64,000 bases of DNA, taken from contig CAMDYX010000003.1 in assembly GCA_945910395.1 (NCBI GenBank), forward strand, positions 1-64,000, in the 5' to 3' direction. This document shows, in pieces, positions 1 to 7,221 of the stretch. The stretch's first letter is position 1. Each line of letters starts with the position of its first letter. A program made the translations under genes and the position numbers. This DNA comes from an uncultured Agathobacter sp. GTDB taxonomy: Bacteria; Bacillota; Clostridia; Lachnospirales; Lachnospiraceae. The notes under the pieces were generated by a model. The model did not search any database. It was not told the origin of the DNA and saw nothing but the letters and a program-made list of their open reading frames with translations.

Positions 1-201
1 TTTAAGGCGTGGTGGAATTTACCTCTGCACTGGAATTTAAAATTTCAAGTCAGCAGCATTTCTGCCCGAGTGCCATCAAATCCTATTCTATACTCTCACT
101 TCAAATCCGTTCTTGAATACGAATCTTATATCGTCCCTTCCCTTTATGATTACCTCCTACACAAGGCTACATCAAGTCCCGACATCGTACTCTTCAATTG
201 A
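1..201 (+). CDS. 3' end of an unidentified protein (partial)
   Basis: Frame 1 is open from the window edge for 66 codons to a TGA at 199-201. The product would be the C-terminus of a protein starting outside the window; it is rich in aromatic and aliphatic residues and ends in DIVLFN. I do not recognise the family. It converges on the HAD-like gene and overlaps its stop by a few bases. A 66-codon open frame could arise by chance in AT-rich DNA, so this is tentative. Confidence 0.45.
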   Translation, partial: FKAWWNLPLHWNLKFQVSSISARVPSNPILYSHFKSVLEYESYIVPSLYDYLLHKATSSPDIVLFN

Positions 202-628
202 GCCGTCCCAGAATCCGTATCGCCCTCTCGGCATCCTCCTCGGTCAGTCCGCATTCATATGATGTCTTCACCCAATGATCCACTAATCCACATTCGACAA
301 AGTCATACGCTTCATCATCTAGGATCACATAATTTTCGACATCCTGATGTGCGGACAGATAATTCAGGATGCCTTTTCCACGATTTAAAATCTTGTCGTG
401 TGTTGTATCAAATACCGGTACCTTTTCATTGATGAAGCTTCGTATGGCATCATTATCCTGGTAATCTTCTTTCCAGGTACTGGTTAATACGATGCTTGCA
501 TTTGTTTCATCAATAATGCGCTTCAGATGTTGCAAATTGCCTTCATCTATACACGGGAAATTCAAGCTTTCTTCATTGCTCTTCGCATTATTCAGCACCC
601 CATCAATATCTAAAAAGATGACCTTCAT
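194..628 (-). CDS. HAD-superfamily-like protein
   Basis: The protein has 144 residues. It starts with a HAD motif I, DIDGVLN (Asp7 and Asp9), followed by a motif-II-like LTSTWK (Ser50/Thr51) and a late acidic motif LDDE (Asp104/105). It has no large cap domain. This arrangement resembles the small HAD domains found in RNA-repair or phage-type proteins, but the substrate is unknown. An AGGAGG site lies just before the ATG, and the ATG overlaps the TGA of the short frame upstream (ATGA), so the two are translationally coupled. It lies in the presumed integrated element beside an integrase. The HAD call is fairly firm; the role is not known. Confidence 0.75.
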   Translation of the reverse strand: MKVIFLDIDGVLNNAKSNEESLNFPCIDEGNLQHLKRIIDETNASIVLTSTWKEDYQDNDAIRSFINEKVPVFDTTHDKILNRGKGILNYLSAHQDVENYVILDDEAYDFVECGLVDHWVKTSYECGLTEEDAERAIRILGRLN

Positions 629-795
629 TCTGTGTCCTCCTGATGCGCCCTTGCTTTTTCGATAACACTATAAGCCTGATGCACTAGACTCATGTAATAC
701 TTTTCGTAGTCACTTACATCCCTTCCGTCAATAATTTGGCACATGACTCCCAGGATATCCTCTGCCCCTTGGCGGTAAGCCTTCTCTTCCCGTTT
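625..795 (-). pseudogene. 56-codon in-frame extension of the receiver protein, after TAG
   Basis: Directly after the TAG that ends the receiver-domain protein (796-798), the same frame continues open for 56 codons to a TGA that overlaps the HAD start codon. The translation is charged and helical-looking (it includes AEDILGVMCQIIDGRD and EKYYMSLVHQAYSVIEKARA). No convincing separate start with a ribosome site is seen: the internal ATG has only a weak GGGA three bases upstream. It is probably the tail of a longer protein cut by a nonsense mutation or read through, or else a small gene with a poor start. Confidence 0.5.
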
Positions 796-1278
796 CTAAT
801 GGCTCTCTTCTGCAATTGCATATTCACGTTTTGCGGCTTCTAGCTCTTCACGTTCCCGGTTAACTTTTGCGTAGATTTCTTCGGCTGTCATACTTTGATC
901 TTGCAACAATTCCAGCAGCTCCCTTTCCCAGTCAGCATTTGCAGAGTAATGCACCACACCAAGAATCTCCGGAATCCGAAATCGCACGGTGGAGCAAATA
1001 ATAATTGGAATATTTGCCTCTTTCTCTTTCATGATTTCTATTAAGCGATTCCCCGAGTCTGCATCCACGCCATCTTCATCTGCTGGATAATACATATCAG
1101 ATATGATCACGTCGTAAGGTCTGTTTTCCGCGAAGGAAGCTTCAATCATTGTTAGGCCGGATTTCAGATTCTTTGCGTGGTCTAATTCTACTCTTCCCAG
1201 TTTCTTAACGGCACGTGCAATATCTAGATGCTTTAGCATGGTATCTTCGATATTCAGAATTCTCAATTTGTTTGTCAC
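796..1278 (-). CDS. response-regulator receiver-domain protein
   Basis: The protein has 160 residues. An N-terminal receiver fold shows the acidic pair Glu11-Asp12, the phospho-acceptor Asp61 in IISDMYYP and a hydrophobic strand ending in Ser-Thr (IIICST). The usual late lysine is not obvious, so signalling may be atypical. The C-terminus is a charged helix with no DNA-binding domain. The stop is TAG, and the frame stays open for another 56 codons, ending at the start of the HAD-like gene. No histidine kinase is seen in the window part of this element. Confidence 0.75.
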   Translation of the reverse strand: MTNKLRILNIEDTMLKHLDIARAVKKLGRVELDHAKNLKSGLTMIEASFAENRPYDVIISDMYYPADEDGVDADSGNRLIEIMKEKEANIPIIICSTVRFRIPEILGVVHYSANADWERELLELLQDQSMTAEEIYAKVNREREELEAAKREYAIAEESH

Positions 1279-1483
1279 CCCTATGTAAGTTCATTAATTC
1301 ATTCTACCAAGAAAGTTCTCATTTTGACAGAAAAAGTTAAGGGATTTTCTTTTTTAATGCGCTTCTCCCATTCGTAATCCAAAGAGAAGTTTTCCATATT
1401 TCTCATCCAAAAGAAAGTTCACACCCATAAAGCACATATTTCTTACGTCAAAAAAAATCTTTCACCTAATGAGGAGGACGTAT

Positions 1484-2839
1484 ATGAACAATATGTTGCT
1501 TAGCTCTCTAAATGAGAGTACAATGTCCACTGAGGCAATCGATGAATTAATCATCATGGCACAAAGAAAAAAGGAACGTATGAATATACTTTCTAAGTAT
1601 ATTCTACCAGAATCTGTCGACAGTAAAGGATACTACTCCATTCGAGTACCAGATCCATCTGCTGCCGAAGGAAGGAGAAAAATATCTGCAAAAACACTTG
1701 AGGCACTTGAGGATAAGATAATCGAATGGGATAATTCGCAAGCAAAAGCCAATATGACGTTTGAAGAGGCCTTTCAGAACGACTGCCAGTCTGCACTTTG
1801 TGATATGACATCTTCCGGTGCTTTTGCATCAAGACAAAGTACGATCAGAAAATATCAGACAGATTATGACCGCTTTTTAAGTAGCACTCAATTTGCCAAC
1901 ACGCCAATCAAAAACTTATCAGCAACAGACGTCGAAAATGTAATTATTGACACCGTAAAACGTTTTCATCGTGAAGGTAAAAAATTTACGAGTTCAACCA
2001 TGTCTGCTCTTCGATTGGTGATAAGTACTACGTTTAAGTATGCTTACACGACTAAAATTACCGTATCCAATGAATATGAGCGAATTGACGAATCTCGTAT
2101 ACGCAACATTGATTTGGATTCTTCCACTCCGATTAGTGAGCGTGCATATTCAGATGAAGATATCAATGCAATGCTTGATTATATACATACTCACCAGCAG
2201 AAATATCCTGCATACCCGACGTCTTATGCCCTTGAATTTCAGATTATTTGCGGATGTCGAAGAGGTGAAATTCCTCCTCTTACCTGGGATGATGTAAAGA
2301 ATGGCTCAGTTTTCTTCCATCGTGAGCAGATTACAGCAAAAAAGCATGTAAAGACCTTAAATGATTTCGATGCTGTAGAAGTAGTTAAAGGAGTGAAGTA
2401 TGTGGAAGGCGATACCGTTCCTGAATATTTTCAGATCGTCGAGCACACAAAGACCAAAGAGTCTCGCCCCTTTCCTATCACAAGTGATCTCGAAGAACTA
2501 CTGGTTCGAATTAAGCATGTTCACAATAACTACTTTCCTGATTCAGAATATCTATTCCCAGCCGACTCGGACAATGGTTGTATTACCAACAATACAGTAT
2601 ATAATTTCTATCGACGTATGTGTAATGCACTCAATATTCCGATTTGCAAAGATGTTATTAAAGGCACTCACTCTTTCCGTCGCAACAGTATCACGGGATT
2701 TGTAAATGATAGTTGTGGTGATGTTGAGTTAGCAGCTTTAGTATTTGGTAATAGCCCAGAAGTTATCCGTTCCCATTACATGTTAGGAGCAGATTTGAAA
2801 AAGGCTCGTGAAGTGCTTGAAAAGCGTCAAATCAGATAA
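1484..2839 (+). CDS. tyrosine recombinase / integrase
   Basis: This is a site-specific recombinase of 451 residues from the chosen start. The ATG at 1484 has GAGGAGG seven bases upstream; the ATG at 1469 overlaps that site and is unlikely. Motifs: an N-terminal SAM-like core-binding region (about 95-190), then the catalytic domain with Arg in GCRRGEI (about 260), H-x-x-R in THSFRRN (about 396) and the nucleophile Tyr in SHYMLG (about 430). It ends about 220 bp from the 3' end of tRNA-Gly and points at it. This is the classic layout of an integrative element using a tRNA 3' end as its attachment site, the element extending to the left of the window. The family call is firm; the element type is unknown. 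Confidence 0.93.
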   Translation: MNNMLLSSLNESTMSTEAIDELIIMAQRKKERMNILSKYILPESVDSKGYYSIRVPDPSAAEGRRKISAKTLEALEDKIIEWDNSQAKANMTFEEAFQNDCQSALCDMTSSGAFASRQSTIRKYQTDYDRFLSSTQFANTPIKNLSATDVENVIIDTVKRFHREGKKFTSSTMSALRLVISTTFKYAYTTKITVSNEYERIDESRIRNIDLDSSTPISERAYSDEDINAMLDYIHTHQQKYPAYPTSYALEFQIICGCRRGEIPPLTWDDVKNGSVFFHREQITAKKHVKTLNDFDAVEVVKGVKYVEGDTVPEYFQIVEHTKTKESRPFPITSDLEELLVRIKHVHNNYFPDSEYLFPADSDNGCITNNTVYNFYRRMCNALNIPICKDVIKGTHSFRRNSITGFVNDSCGDVELAALVFGNSPEVIRSHYMLGADLKKAREVLEKRQIR

Positions 2840-2865
2840 TTTCCAGTTGGTCACCCAGAATTTAG

Positions 2866-2907
2866 AAAAGAAAAAGCCCCGCAAGCCTTGAACTTACGGG
2901 GTTTCTA
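2866..2907 (-). terminator. intrinsic terminator
   Basis: The stem AAGCCCCG / CGGGGTTT is followed on the minus strand by a T-rich run. It would stop minus-strand transcripts from tRNA-Gly and lies between that gene and the convergent integrase. Confidence 0.6.
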
Positions 2908-2910
2908 TGA

Positions 2911-2924
2911 GAGCGATAGACGGG
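2911..2924. repeat. 14-bp copy of the tRNA-Gly 3' end (candidate att core)
   Basis: GAGCGATAGACGGG at 2911-2924 repeats exactly at 3061-3074, where it forms the 3' end of tRNA-Gly. The copies are 150 bp apart, next to the integrase stop. This is what an attachment core or a relic of an earlier integration would look like. Confidence 0.55.
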
Positions 2925-2957
2925 CGCAAGACGTCCGGCGGACGTCTGCTCTGCGCC
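2923..2957. other. GC-rich hairpin between att-like repeats
   Basis: The arms GGCGCA-AGACGTCC and GGACGTCT-(GCTC)-TGCGCC fold around a 3-base loop. The segment is more GC-rich than its surroundings. It could be a recombinase-associated structure or part of a foreign insert; its function is unknown. Confidence 0.5.
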
Positions 2958-3016
2958 GACCGGAGCGAAGCGAAGACGAGAACCCACACCGTGGGTGAGC
3001 GGCTCCGCTTTGCTCC

Positions 3017-3060
3017 TTACAACGAAAAGGATATCCTTACGGATATCCTTTTCGTTGTAA
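3017..3060. terminator. perfect 20-bp inverted repeat downstream of tRNA-Gly
   Basis: Two 20-base arms (3017-3036 and 3041-3060) are perfectly complementary around a 4-base loop and begin one base after the tRNA 3' end. There is no long T-run, so it may be an RNA 3' processing or protection hairpin or part of the attachment region rather than a standard terminator. Confidence 0.5.
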
Positions 3061-3061
3061 G

Positions 3062-3134
3062 AGCGATAGACGGGGCTCGAACCCGCGGTCTCGACCTTGG
3101 CAAGGTCGCGCGTTACCAACTACGCCACTATCGC
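3062..3134 (-). tRNA. tRNA-Gly (GCC)
   Basis: The 73-nt cloverleaf has acceptor arms GCGATAG / CTATCGC, anticodon stem CGACC / GGTCG with loop TTGCCAA (anticodon GCC), a TTCGAGC T-loop and discriminator U as expected for tRNA-Gly. The CCA is not encoded. It is the likely integration target of the neighbouring element. Confidence 0.95.
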
Positions 3135-3169
3135 ATTTATGATGTTGTGTTCGTCGCCGAACAAATAGT

Positions 3170-3198
3170 ATATTATCAGATGTGGATGTTCATGTCAA
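3170..3198 (-). promoter_or_regulatory. sigma-A promoter of tRNA-Gly
   Basis: On the minus strand, TTGACA (3193-3198) is followed by a 17-base spacer and TAATAT (3170-3175), about 35 bases before the tRNA 5' end. Both the spacing and the -35 box are consensus. Confidence 0.8.
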
Positions 3199-3289
3199 CA
3201 ACTTTTTTGCAATATTTTAATTATTTTTTTCATGTTATTTTAAACCATTTGTTCACGCTCAACTACCGACTTTATTTCGCTCATCCGAA

Positions 3290-3544
3290 TTGTCCTATTT
3301 TGCTATATATTTTCTTGCCTGTACCTAAAAATCATAAAAAGTAGGTCGTTTTTAGCTCTAAAACAGGGAAATTGTATGTTTTCGCGATACTGATTTCGCA
3401 CTGTGCCTAAGAATTTAAGATTTCTAGGTATACAGAGAAATTACTACCGCAAAAAAATACAATCGACCGTCTAAGACGGGGTTTTGAGGTTATTTTTCAT
3501 ATAAATTAGGTATGGGTACAAATTTATATGCCAAAATAATACAA
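3290..3544. repeat. F2 palindromic repeat, copy 1
   Basis: This 255-bp imperfect palindrome has outer arms starting TTGTCCTATTTTGC and ending GCCAAAATAATACAAA that are complementary over about 50 bases. Inside lie GTACCTAAAAATCAT with its counterpart AAATTAGGTAT, and a central CCTAAGAAT/TTTCTAGGTAT hairpin. The same nested design recurs at 41.6, 46.8 and 57.2 kb. No protein is encoded. Confidence 0.8.
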
Positions 3545-3652
3545 AACATGCTTCCGAGCATTTGAAACATTCATAAAATCCTTTCCAGGCATCTGAAACA
3601 TTCCAATAAAGTACTTTCCTTCCGTATGCATGCTTCCACAAAATAAAACTCT

Positions 3653-3827
3653 CTTTTCAGAAATGTGTTCCTGAAGAATGAATTTTGCCATTTGAATCAG
3701 AACGTTTAAAAAGCGTCGGCACTTAATGAGCAATCTTTCACGAATATAGTACCGCTACGCTTTTTACAAACGAGAGTGAGTTCTGATTCAAATATGTAAA
3801 TTCACTCAGGAACACAAATATGAAAAG
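3653..3827. repeat. F1 palindromic repeat, copy A
   Basis: Outer arms CTTTTCAGAAATGTGTTCCT and its counterpart ending in ATATGAAAAG enclose the conserved block with GAATCAGAACGTTTAAAAAG, CGTCGGCACTTAATGAGC, a TAGTACCGCTACGC half and GAGTTCTGATTCAAAT. The whole unit is nearly self-complementary. It lies upstream of the MIF gene. With F2 copy 1 it fills most of 3136-3902; nothing else is seen there. Confidence 0.85.
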
Positions 3828-3902
3828 TGATAAATAAAAATGGCATCTTTTGGCAAGCTATGCTATATTTAAAGAAAAAACAATCAGGGAGGGATTTACA
3901 TT

Positions 3903-4244
3903 ATGCCATTTATTGATTCTAAAATTACAGTTCCTGTTTCAAATGAAAAGAGAGAAATCATAAAATCCCGGCTGGGAGAGGCCATCAGTCTTCTTCACAA
4001 GGCTGAAGCCTATCTTATGATCGGATTTGATGACAATTACGATTTGTATATGAGCGGTAAGAAATTGGAAAAGGGCGCCTATGTATCTGTCAGTCTTTTT
4101 GGCAATGCGCCATCCGATGCCTACAATCAGATGACTTCCGCAATCTGCAATATTCTTGCGGAGGAGCTTGGTATCCCTTCTAATGCGGTTTATGTGACCT
4201 ATCATGGCATTACCGACTGGGGATGGAATGGTGCGAATTTTTAA
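3903..4244 (+). CDS. macrophage migration inhibitory factor (MIF) family protein
   Basis: The protein has 113 residues, the usual MIF length. It begins Met-Pro, so that after Met removal Pro1 would be the N-terminal catalytic base of the tautomerase superfamily. The later NxxGxPSNAVYV-type segment and the small trimer-forming fold also fit MIF/D-dopachrome tautomerases rather than the shorter 4-oxalocrotonate type. A GGGAGGG site precedes the ATG. It stands alone between two F1 repeats. The physiological substrate is unknown for bacterial members. No signal peptide is seen. Confidence 0.85.
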   Translation: MPFIDSKITVPVSNEKREIIKSRLGEAISLLHKAEAYLMIGFDDNYDLYMSGKKLEKGAYVSVSLFGNAPSDAYNQMTSAICNILAEELGIPSNAVYVTYHGITDWGWNGANF

Positions 4245-4246
4245 TT

Positions 4247-4426
4247 CCCTTTTTACTTTTGTGTGTCTATGAATGAATTTTGCTATTTGAACCAGAACGT
4301 TTAAAAAGCGTCGGCACTTAATGAGCAATTTATTGCGAATTTAGTACCGCTACGCTTTTTACAAACGAGAGTGGGTTCTGATTCAAATATGCAAATTCAT
4401 TCAGACACACAATTGTAAAATGGGAG
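4247..4426. repeat. F1 palindromic repeat, copy B
   Basis: It starts two bases after the MIF stop codon. The outer arms carry TTTGTGTGTCT on the left and AGACACACAATTG on the right, a different but still complementary pair from copy A. The core is the same as in other copies. Confidence 0.85.
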
Positions 4427-4497
4427 ATTTTTAAAAAATCCGCATGAAACAGGCAGGTACCTCATAGGATGTATAAACGTAAAATTGGAGGCTTCCT

Positions 4498-4941
4498 ATG
4501 AGTGCAAAAACAAAAATTGTTGTATTAAAAATGAAAGAACTTATTTTTACCGGAATATTGGCACTGCTTATTTTGCTTTTGGTCATTCTGTTTCTTGCCT
4601 TTGTTTTTCCAAAGGAAACACCGGTAACGGAAGAAGAAAACGTGCCTACTTCCAAATATGTTCCAGGCGTCTATACATCTTCTGTCATGTTGGGAGATAC
4701 CGCCGCGGATGTGCAGGTTATTGTTGATGAAAACAACATTAACTCGGTTGCGCTTGTCAACTTAAATGAAACCATAGAAACCATGTATCCACTCGTAAAG
4801 CCTGCTATGGAAGACCTGTCCAGCCAGATTCTTGATACGCAGTCCCTGGAGAACATTACATATTCGCAGAATAGCCAATACACCTCTATCGTGTTGATGA
4901 ATGCCATACAGGACGCAATAGAAAAAGCATCACTGGAGTAA
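4498..4941 (+). CDS. membrane-anchored protein, possibly FMN-binding-domain related
   Basis: The protein has 147 residues, with one strong transmembrane helix (about 13-40) followed by an outside domain. The segment around PGVYTSSVMLGDTAADVQVIVD, followed by INSVAL, resembles the start of FMN-binding-type beta domains, but the flavin-attachment serine/threonine motif is not seen, so flavin binding is doubtful. A GGAGG site lies 6 bases before the ATG. It is a single gene followed by a strong terminator. The function is unknown. Confidence 0.75.
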   Translation: MSAKTKIVVLKMKELIFTGILALLILLLVILFLAFVFPKETPVTEEENVPTSKYVPGVYTSSVMLGDTAADVQVIVDENNINSVALVNLNETIETMYPLVKPAMEDLSSQILDTQSLENITYSQNSQYTSIVLMNAIQDAIEKASLE

Positions 4942-4958
4942 TCCAGAGATGCTTTTTA
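4923..4958. terminator. bidirectional intrinsic terminator
   Basis: The stem AAAAGCATC / GATGCTTTTT with an inner CTGGA/TCCAG stem is followed by T-rich sequence on the plus strand. It lies between the converging genes ending at 4941 and 4977. Confidence 0.75.
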
Positions 4959-4976
4959 GTTTTCTAAATCTTTTTT

Positions 4977-5225
4977 TTACTCTGCATCCTCAGCTGCAAG
5001 ATCATTTAAATAATCTGTGATGGCTGTTGTATCAGCGGTAAAGGTCTGTGCAGGCTTACTATTCTCATATAATGTATATACGGAAGCACCTGCCCATCCC
5101 ACAATCGCAATCACGACTGCCCATGCTGCAACAATGGCACATCTGCGTTTGATTTTATCTCTTACAATCGTCTTTTTACGATTTGCTTTTTCTTTCTTAT
5201 ACTGATCAACCTTTGCCTGGCTCAT
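4977..5225 (-). CDS. small single-span membrane protein, function unknown
   Basis: The protein has 82 residues: a Lys/Arg-rich cytoplasmic N-terminus (about 5-30), one transmembrane helix (about 30-50) and a short acidic outside tail ending AAEDAE. The ribosome site AAGGAG precedes the ATG. It has no recognised domain. The sharp charge asymmetry and good start argue that it is a real gene. It follows the Lrp-type regulator on the same strand after a 78-base gap. Confidence 0.7.
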   Translation of the reverse strand: MSQAKVDQYKKEKANRKKTIVRDKIKRRCAIVAAWAVVIAIVGWAGASVYTLYENSKPAQTFTADTTAITDYLNDLAAEDAE

Positions 5226-5302
5226 TTTTAACTCTCCTTACATTCCACAAAGTTTCTAACGAGCTTATTTTACACACATTCCCTCTAAAATGCAAGTCTT
5301 GC

Positions 5303-5779
5303 CTATGCAAAAGCTGCTGCTTTTTCTTCCGGGTTTCTGATAGGAAGATTTCTGTGCTCCACAGAGGTGGAAAATACGATCTGGGTCTTTGTCTTTCCGA
5401 ATCTCTGCAATTCATTTACAAAATGATCCAATTCATTTGTATTCCAGAATTCAACCTGCAACAGCATTGCATAATCTCCGGTCACACAGTTGCACTCAAT
5501 GACATTCGGAACGTTCTCAATATAAGCGTAAAACTCTGTCTTTTTGGATGGCTCCATCTCCAGGTTTACAAATGCTTTGATTCGGTAACCTAAGGCTTCC
5601 GGATCAATCTGTGCATGATATCCGCGGATAATTCCGATTTTTTCCAGACGGTCAATTCTTGCCGTAACAGCAGGAGATGATAAAAACACCTGGGAAGCGA
5701 TATCCTTGATAGAAGTACGGGCATTTTTTTGTAACAACTGAATAATCTTTTCATCAACAGAATCCATCATTGGTCTCAT
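5303..5779 (-). CDS. Lrp/AsnC-family transcriptional regulator
   Basis: The protein has 158 residues from the ATG at 5779, which has AGGGAG 7 bases upstream; the GTG at 5803 lies before that site and is less likely. An N-terminal winged helix-turn-helix (about 5-60, including DIASQVFLSSPAVTARIDRL) is followed by an alpha-beta RAM ligand domain (about 65-140). Such proteins sense amino acids and form octamers on DNA. It lies downstream of argJ, separated by a terminator, so a link to arginine is only suggestive. Confidence 0.9.
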   Translation of the reverse strand: MRPMMDSVDEKIIQLLQKNARTSIKDIASQVFLSSPAVTARIDRLEKIGIIRGYHAQIDPEALGYRIKAFVNLEMEPSKKTEFYAYIENVPNVIECNCVTGDYAMLLQVEFWNTNELDHFVNELQRFGKTKTQIVFSTSVEHRNLPIRNPEEKAAAFA

Positions 5780-5848
5780 AGTTTTTCTCCCTTCTATTTT
5801 CACGGTGGTAACTTAATAAAATAAAGTATTTGTTTTCGCAAAAAAGTA

Positions 5849-5886
5849 AAAAAGGCCCAAGCGCATAAAAAATGCACTCGAACCTC
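5849..5886 (-). terminator. terminator of argJ
   Basis: On the minus strand, GGTTCGAGTGCAT pairs fully (with G-T wobbles) with ATGCGCTTGGGCC around a T-rich loop and is followed by TTTTTTAC. Confidence 0.7.
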
Positions 5887-5963
5887 TTCGTTCACATAAT
5901 ATTATTAACTTTTCACCAAGAATAACACTCGGGAGAAAAGTTGTCAATCTGTTTTTAAAAAAT

Positions 5964-7193
5964 TTAGCTTCGGTAGTCCGCATTAATCTTTACATAATCA
6001 TAGGTCAGATCGCATCCCCAAGCGGTTGCTTCCTCATTTCCTTCATGCATATCCACAAAAATGGTAACCTCCGGTGCGGATAATATCTTAACAGCCAGCT
6101 CTTCATCAAATGCAATCGGCGTCCCCTTATCAAAGACCTGCAGTCTTCCGTTTTCACTTTCAAAGAAGAGCTCTACATCGTTCTGATCAAACACCGATCC
6201 TGAGTAACCCATTGCACACAGGAATCGTCCGAAATTTGCATCACGGCCATAGATTGCTGCCTTTGAGAGATTGGAGCCTACAATGGCGCGGGATAAGATT
6301 CTTGCGTCCTCCTTTGTTTTTGCATTTACGACCTTTGCCTCAAAAAGCTTGGTTGCGCCTTCCCCATCACCGGCCATCTTACGTGCCAGAAATCTACAGA
6401 TGAAGAAAAGGGCTTCCTTGAAGGTCTCATAGGACTCATCTTCCGCTGTAACTTTTTTGTTTCCTGCCAACCCATTTGCCATAATAAGAAGGGTATCATT
6501 CGTGGAGGTGTCCCCGTCAACCGTAATCATATTGAAGGTATCCACGACCACTTCACTTAAGGCTTTCTGGAGAAGGGACTTCTCGATGTCCATATCGGTG
6601 GTCAGAAAGCCCAGCATGGTGCACATATTTGGATGAATCATTCCGGAGCCCTTGCTCATTCCGCCAAGGGTCACCTTCTTACCGTCAATGGTAAAGGTTA
6701 CTGCGATTTCCTTATGAATGGTGTCCGTTGTCATAATAGCCTTTGCTGCCGCCGTTCCCGCTTCTGTACTCTCCTCAAGAGTCTTACTCATTTTTTCCAC
6801 GCCGGCTACCAGCTTATCCTGGGGCAGCTGCATTCCGATGACGCCTGTGGAGGCCACAGCTACCGAATCGTATGCTACGCCAAGATATTTCTCCACCGCT
6901 CTTGCAGTTGTTTCACAGGCATCAAAGCCTTCTTTTCCGGTACAGGCGTTCGCGATTCCGGAATTTACCACAATTGCCTGCATTGGTTTTTTCGATGCCA
7001 CAATTTTCTGATCCCACTGTACACAAGCGGCCTTTACCAGATTCGTGGTAAAGGTGCCCGCACACTCTGCCGGCACTTTGGAAAAAACCATTGCCATGTC
7101 GGTTCGATTCTTATACTTAATGTTAGCCTCACAGCTTGCGGCACTGAAGCCTTCCGCTGCACATACGCCACCCTCTACCTGAACAAATTGCAT
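5964..7193 (-). CDS. argJ: bifunctional glutamate N-acetyltransferase / amino-acid N-acetyltransferase ArgJ
   Basis: The protein has 409 residues. It moves the acetyl group from N-acetylornithine to glutamate, closing the acetyl cycle of arginine synthesis, and may also make N-acetylglutamate from acetyl-CoA. The self-cleavage motif KGSGMIHPNMCTML is present, with the nucleophile Thr at about 192 (the usual A before it is C here). No other arg genes are in the window. It starts 28 bases after the chemotaxis receptor stop on the same strand and may be co-transcribed with it. Whether it is mono- or bifunctional cannot be told from sequence. Confidence 0.95.
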   Translation of the reverse strand: MQFVQVEGGVCAAEGFSAASCEANIKYKNRTDMAMVFSKVPAECAGTFTTNLVKAACVQWDQKIVASKKPMQAIVVNSGIANACTGKEGFDACETTARAVEKYLGVAYDSVAVASTGVIGMQLPQDKLVAGVEKMSKTLEESTEAGTAAAKAIMTTDTIHKEIAVTFTIDGKKVTLGGMSKGSGMIHPNMCTMLGFLTTDMDIEKSLLQKALSEVVVDTFNMITVDGDTSTNDTLLIMANGLAGNKKVTAEDESYETFKEALFFICRFLARKMAGDGEGATKLFEAKVVNAKTKEDARILSRAIVGSNLSKAAIYGRDANFGRFLCAMGYSGSVFDQNDVELFFESENGRLQVFDKGTPIAFDEELAVKILSAPEVTIFVDMHEGNEEATAWGCDLTYDYVKINADYRS

Positions 7194-7221
7194 TTTTCGT
7201 TCCTCTTTTCCTTAATAGTTA

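Noticed and set aside
2907..3344. 145-codon plus-strand open frame
   Set aside because: It runs through tRNA-Gly, its promoter and an F2 repeat; there is no coding signal.
3524..4328. Minus-strand frames in and around F1 copies A and B
   Set aside because: They are translations of the palindromes and, in part, the reverse of the MIF gene; similar short peptides recur in every F1 copy.
4498..4941. Flavin-carrying FMN-binding protein of an electron-transfer complex
   Set aside because: No flavin-attachment Ser/Thr motif and no rnf/nqr neighbours; only weak similarity.
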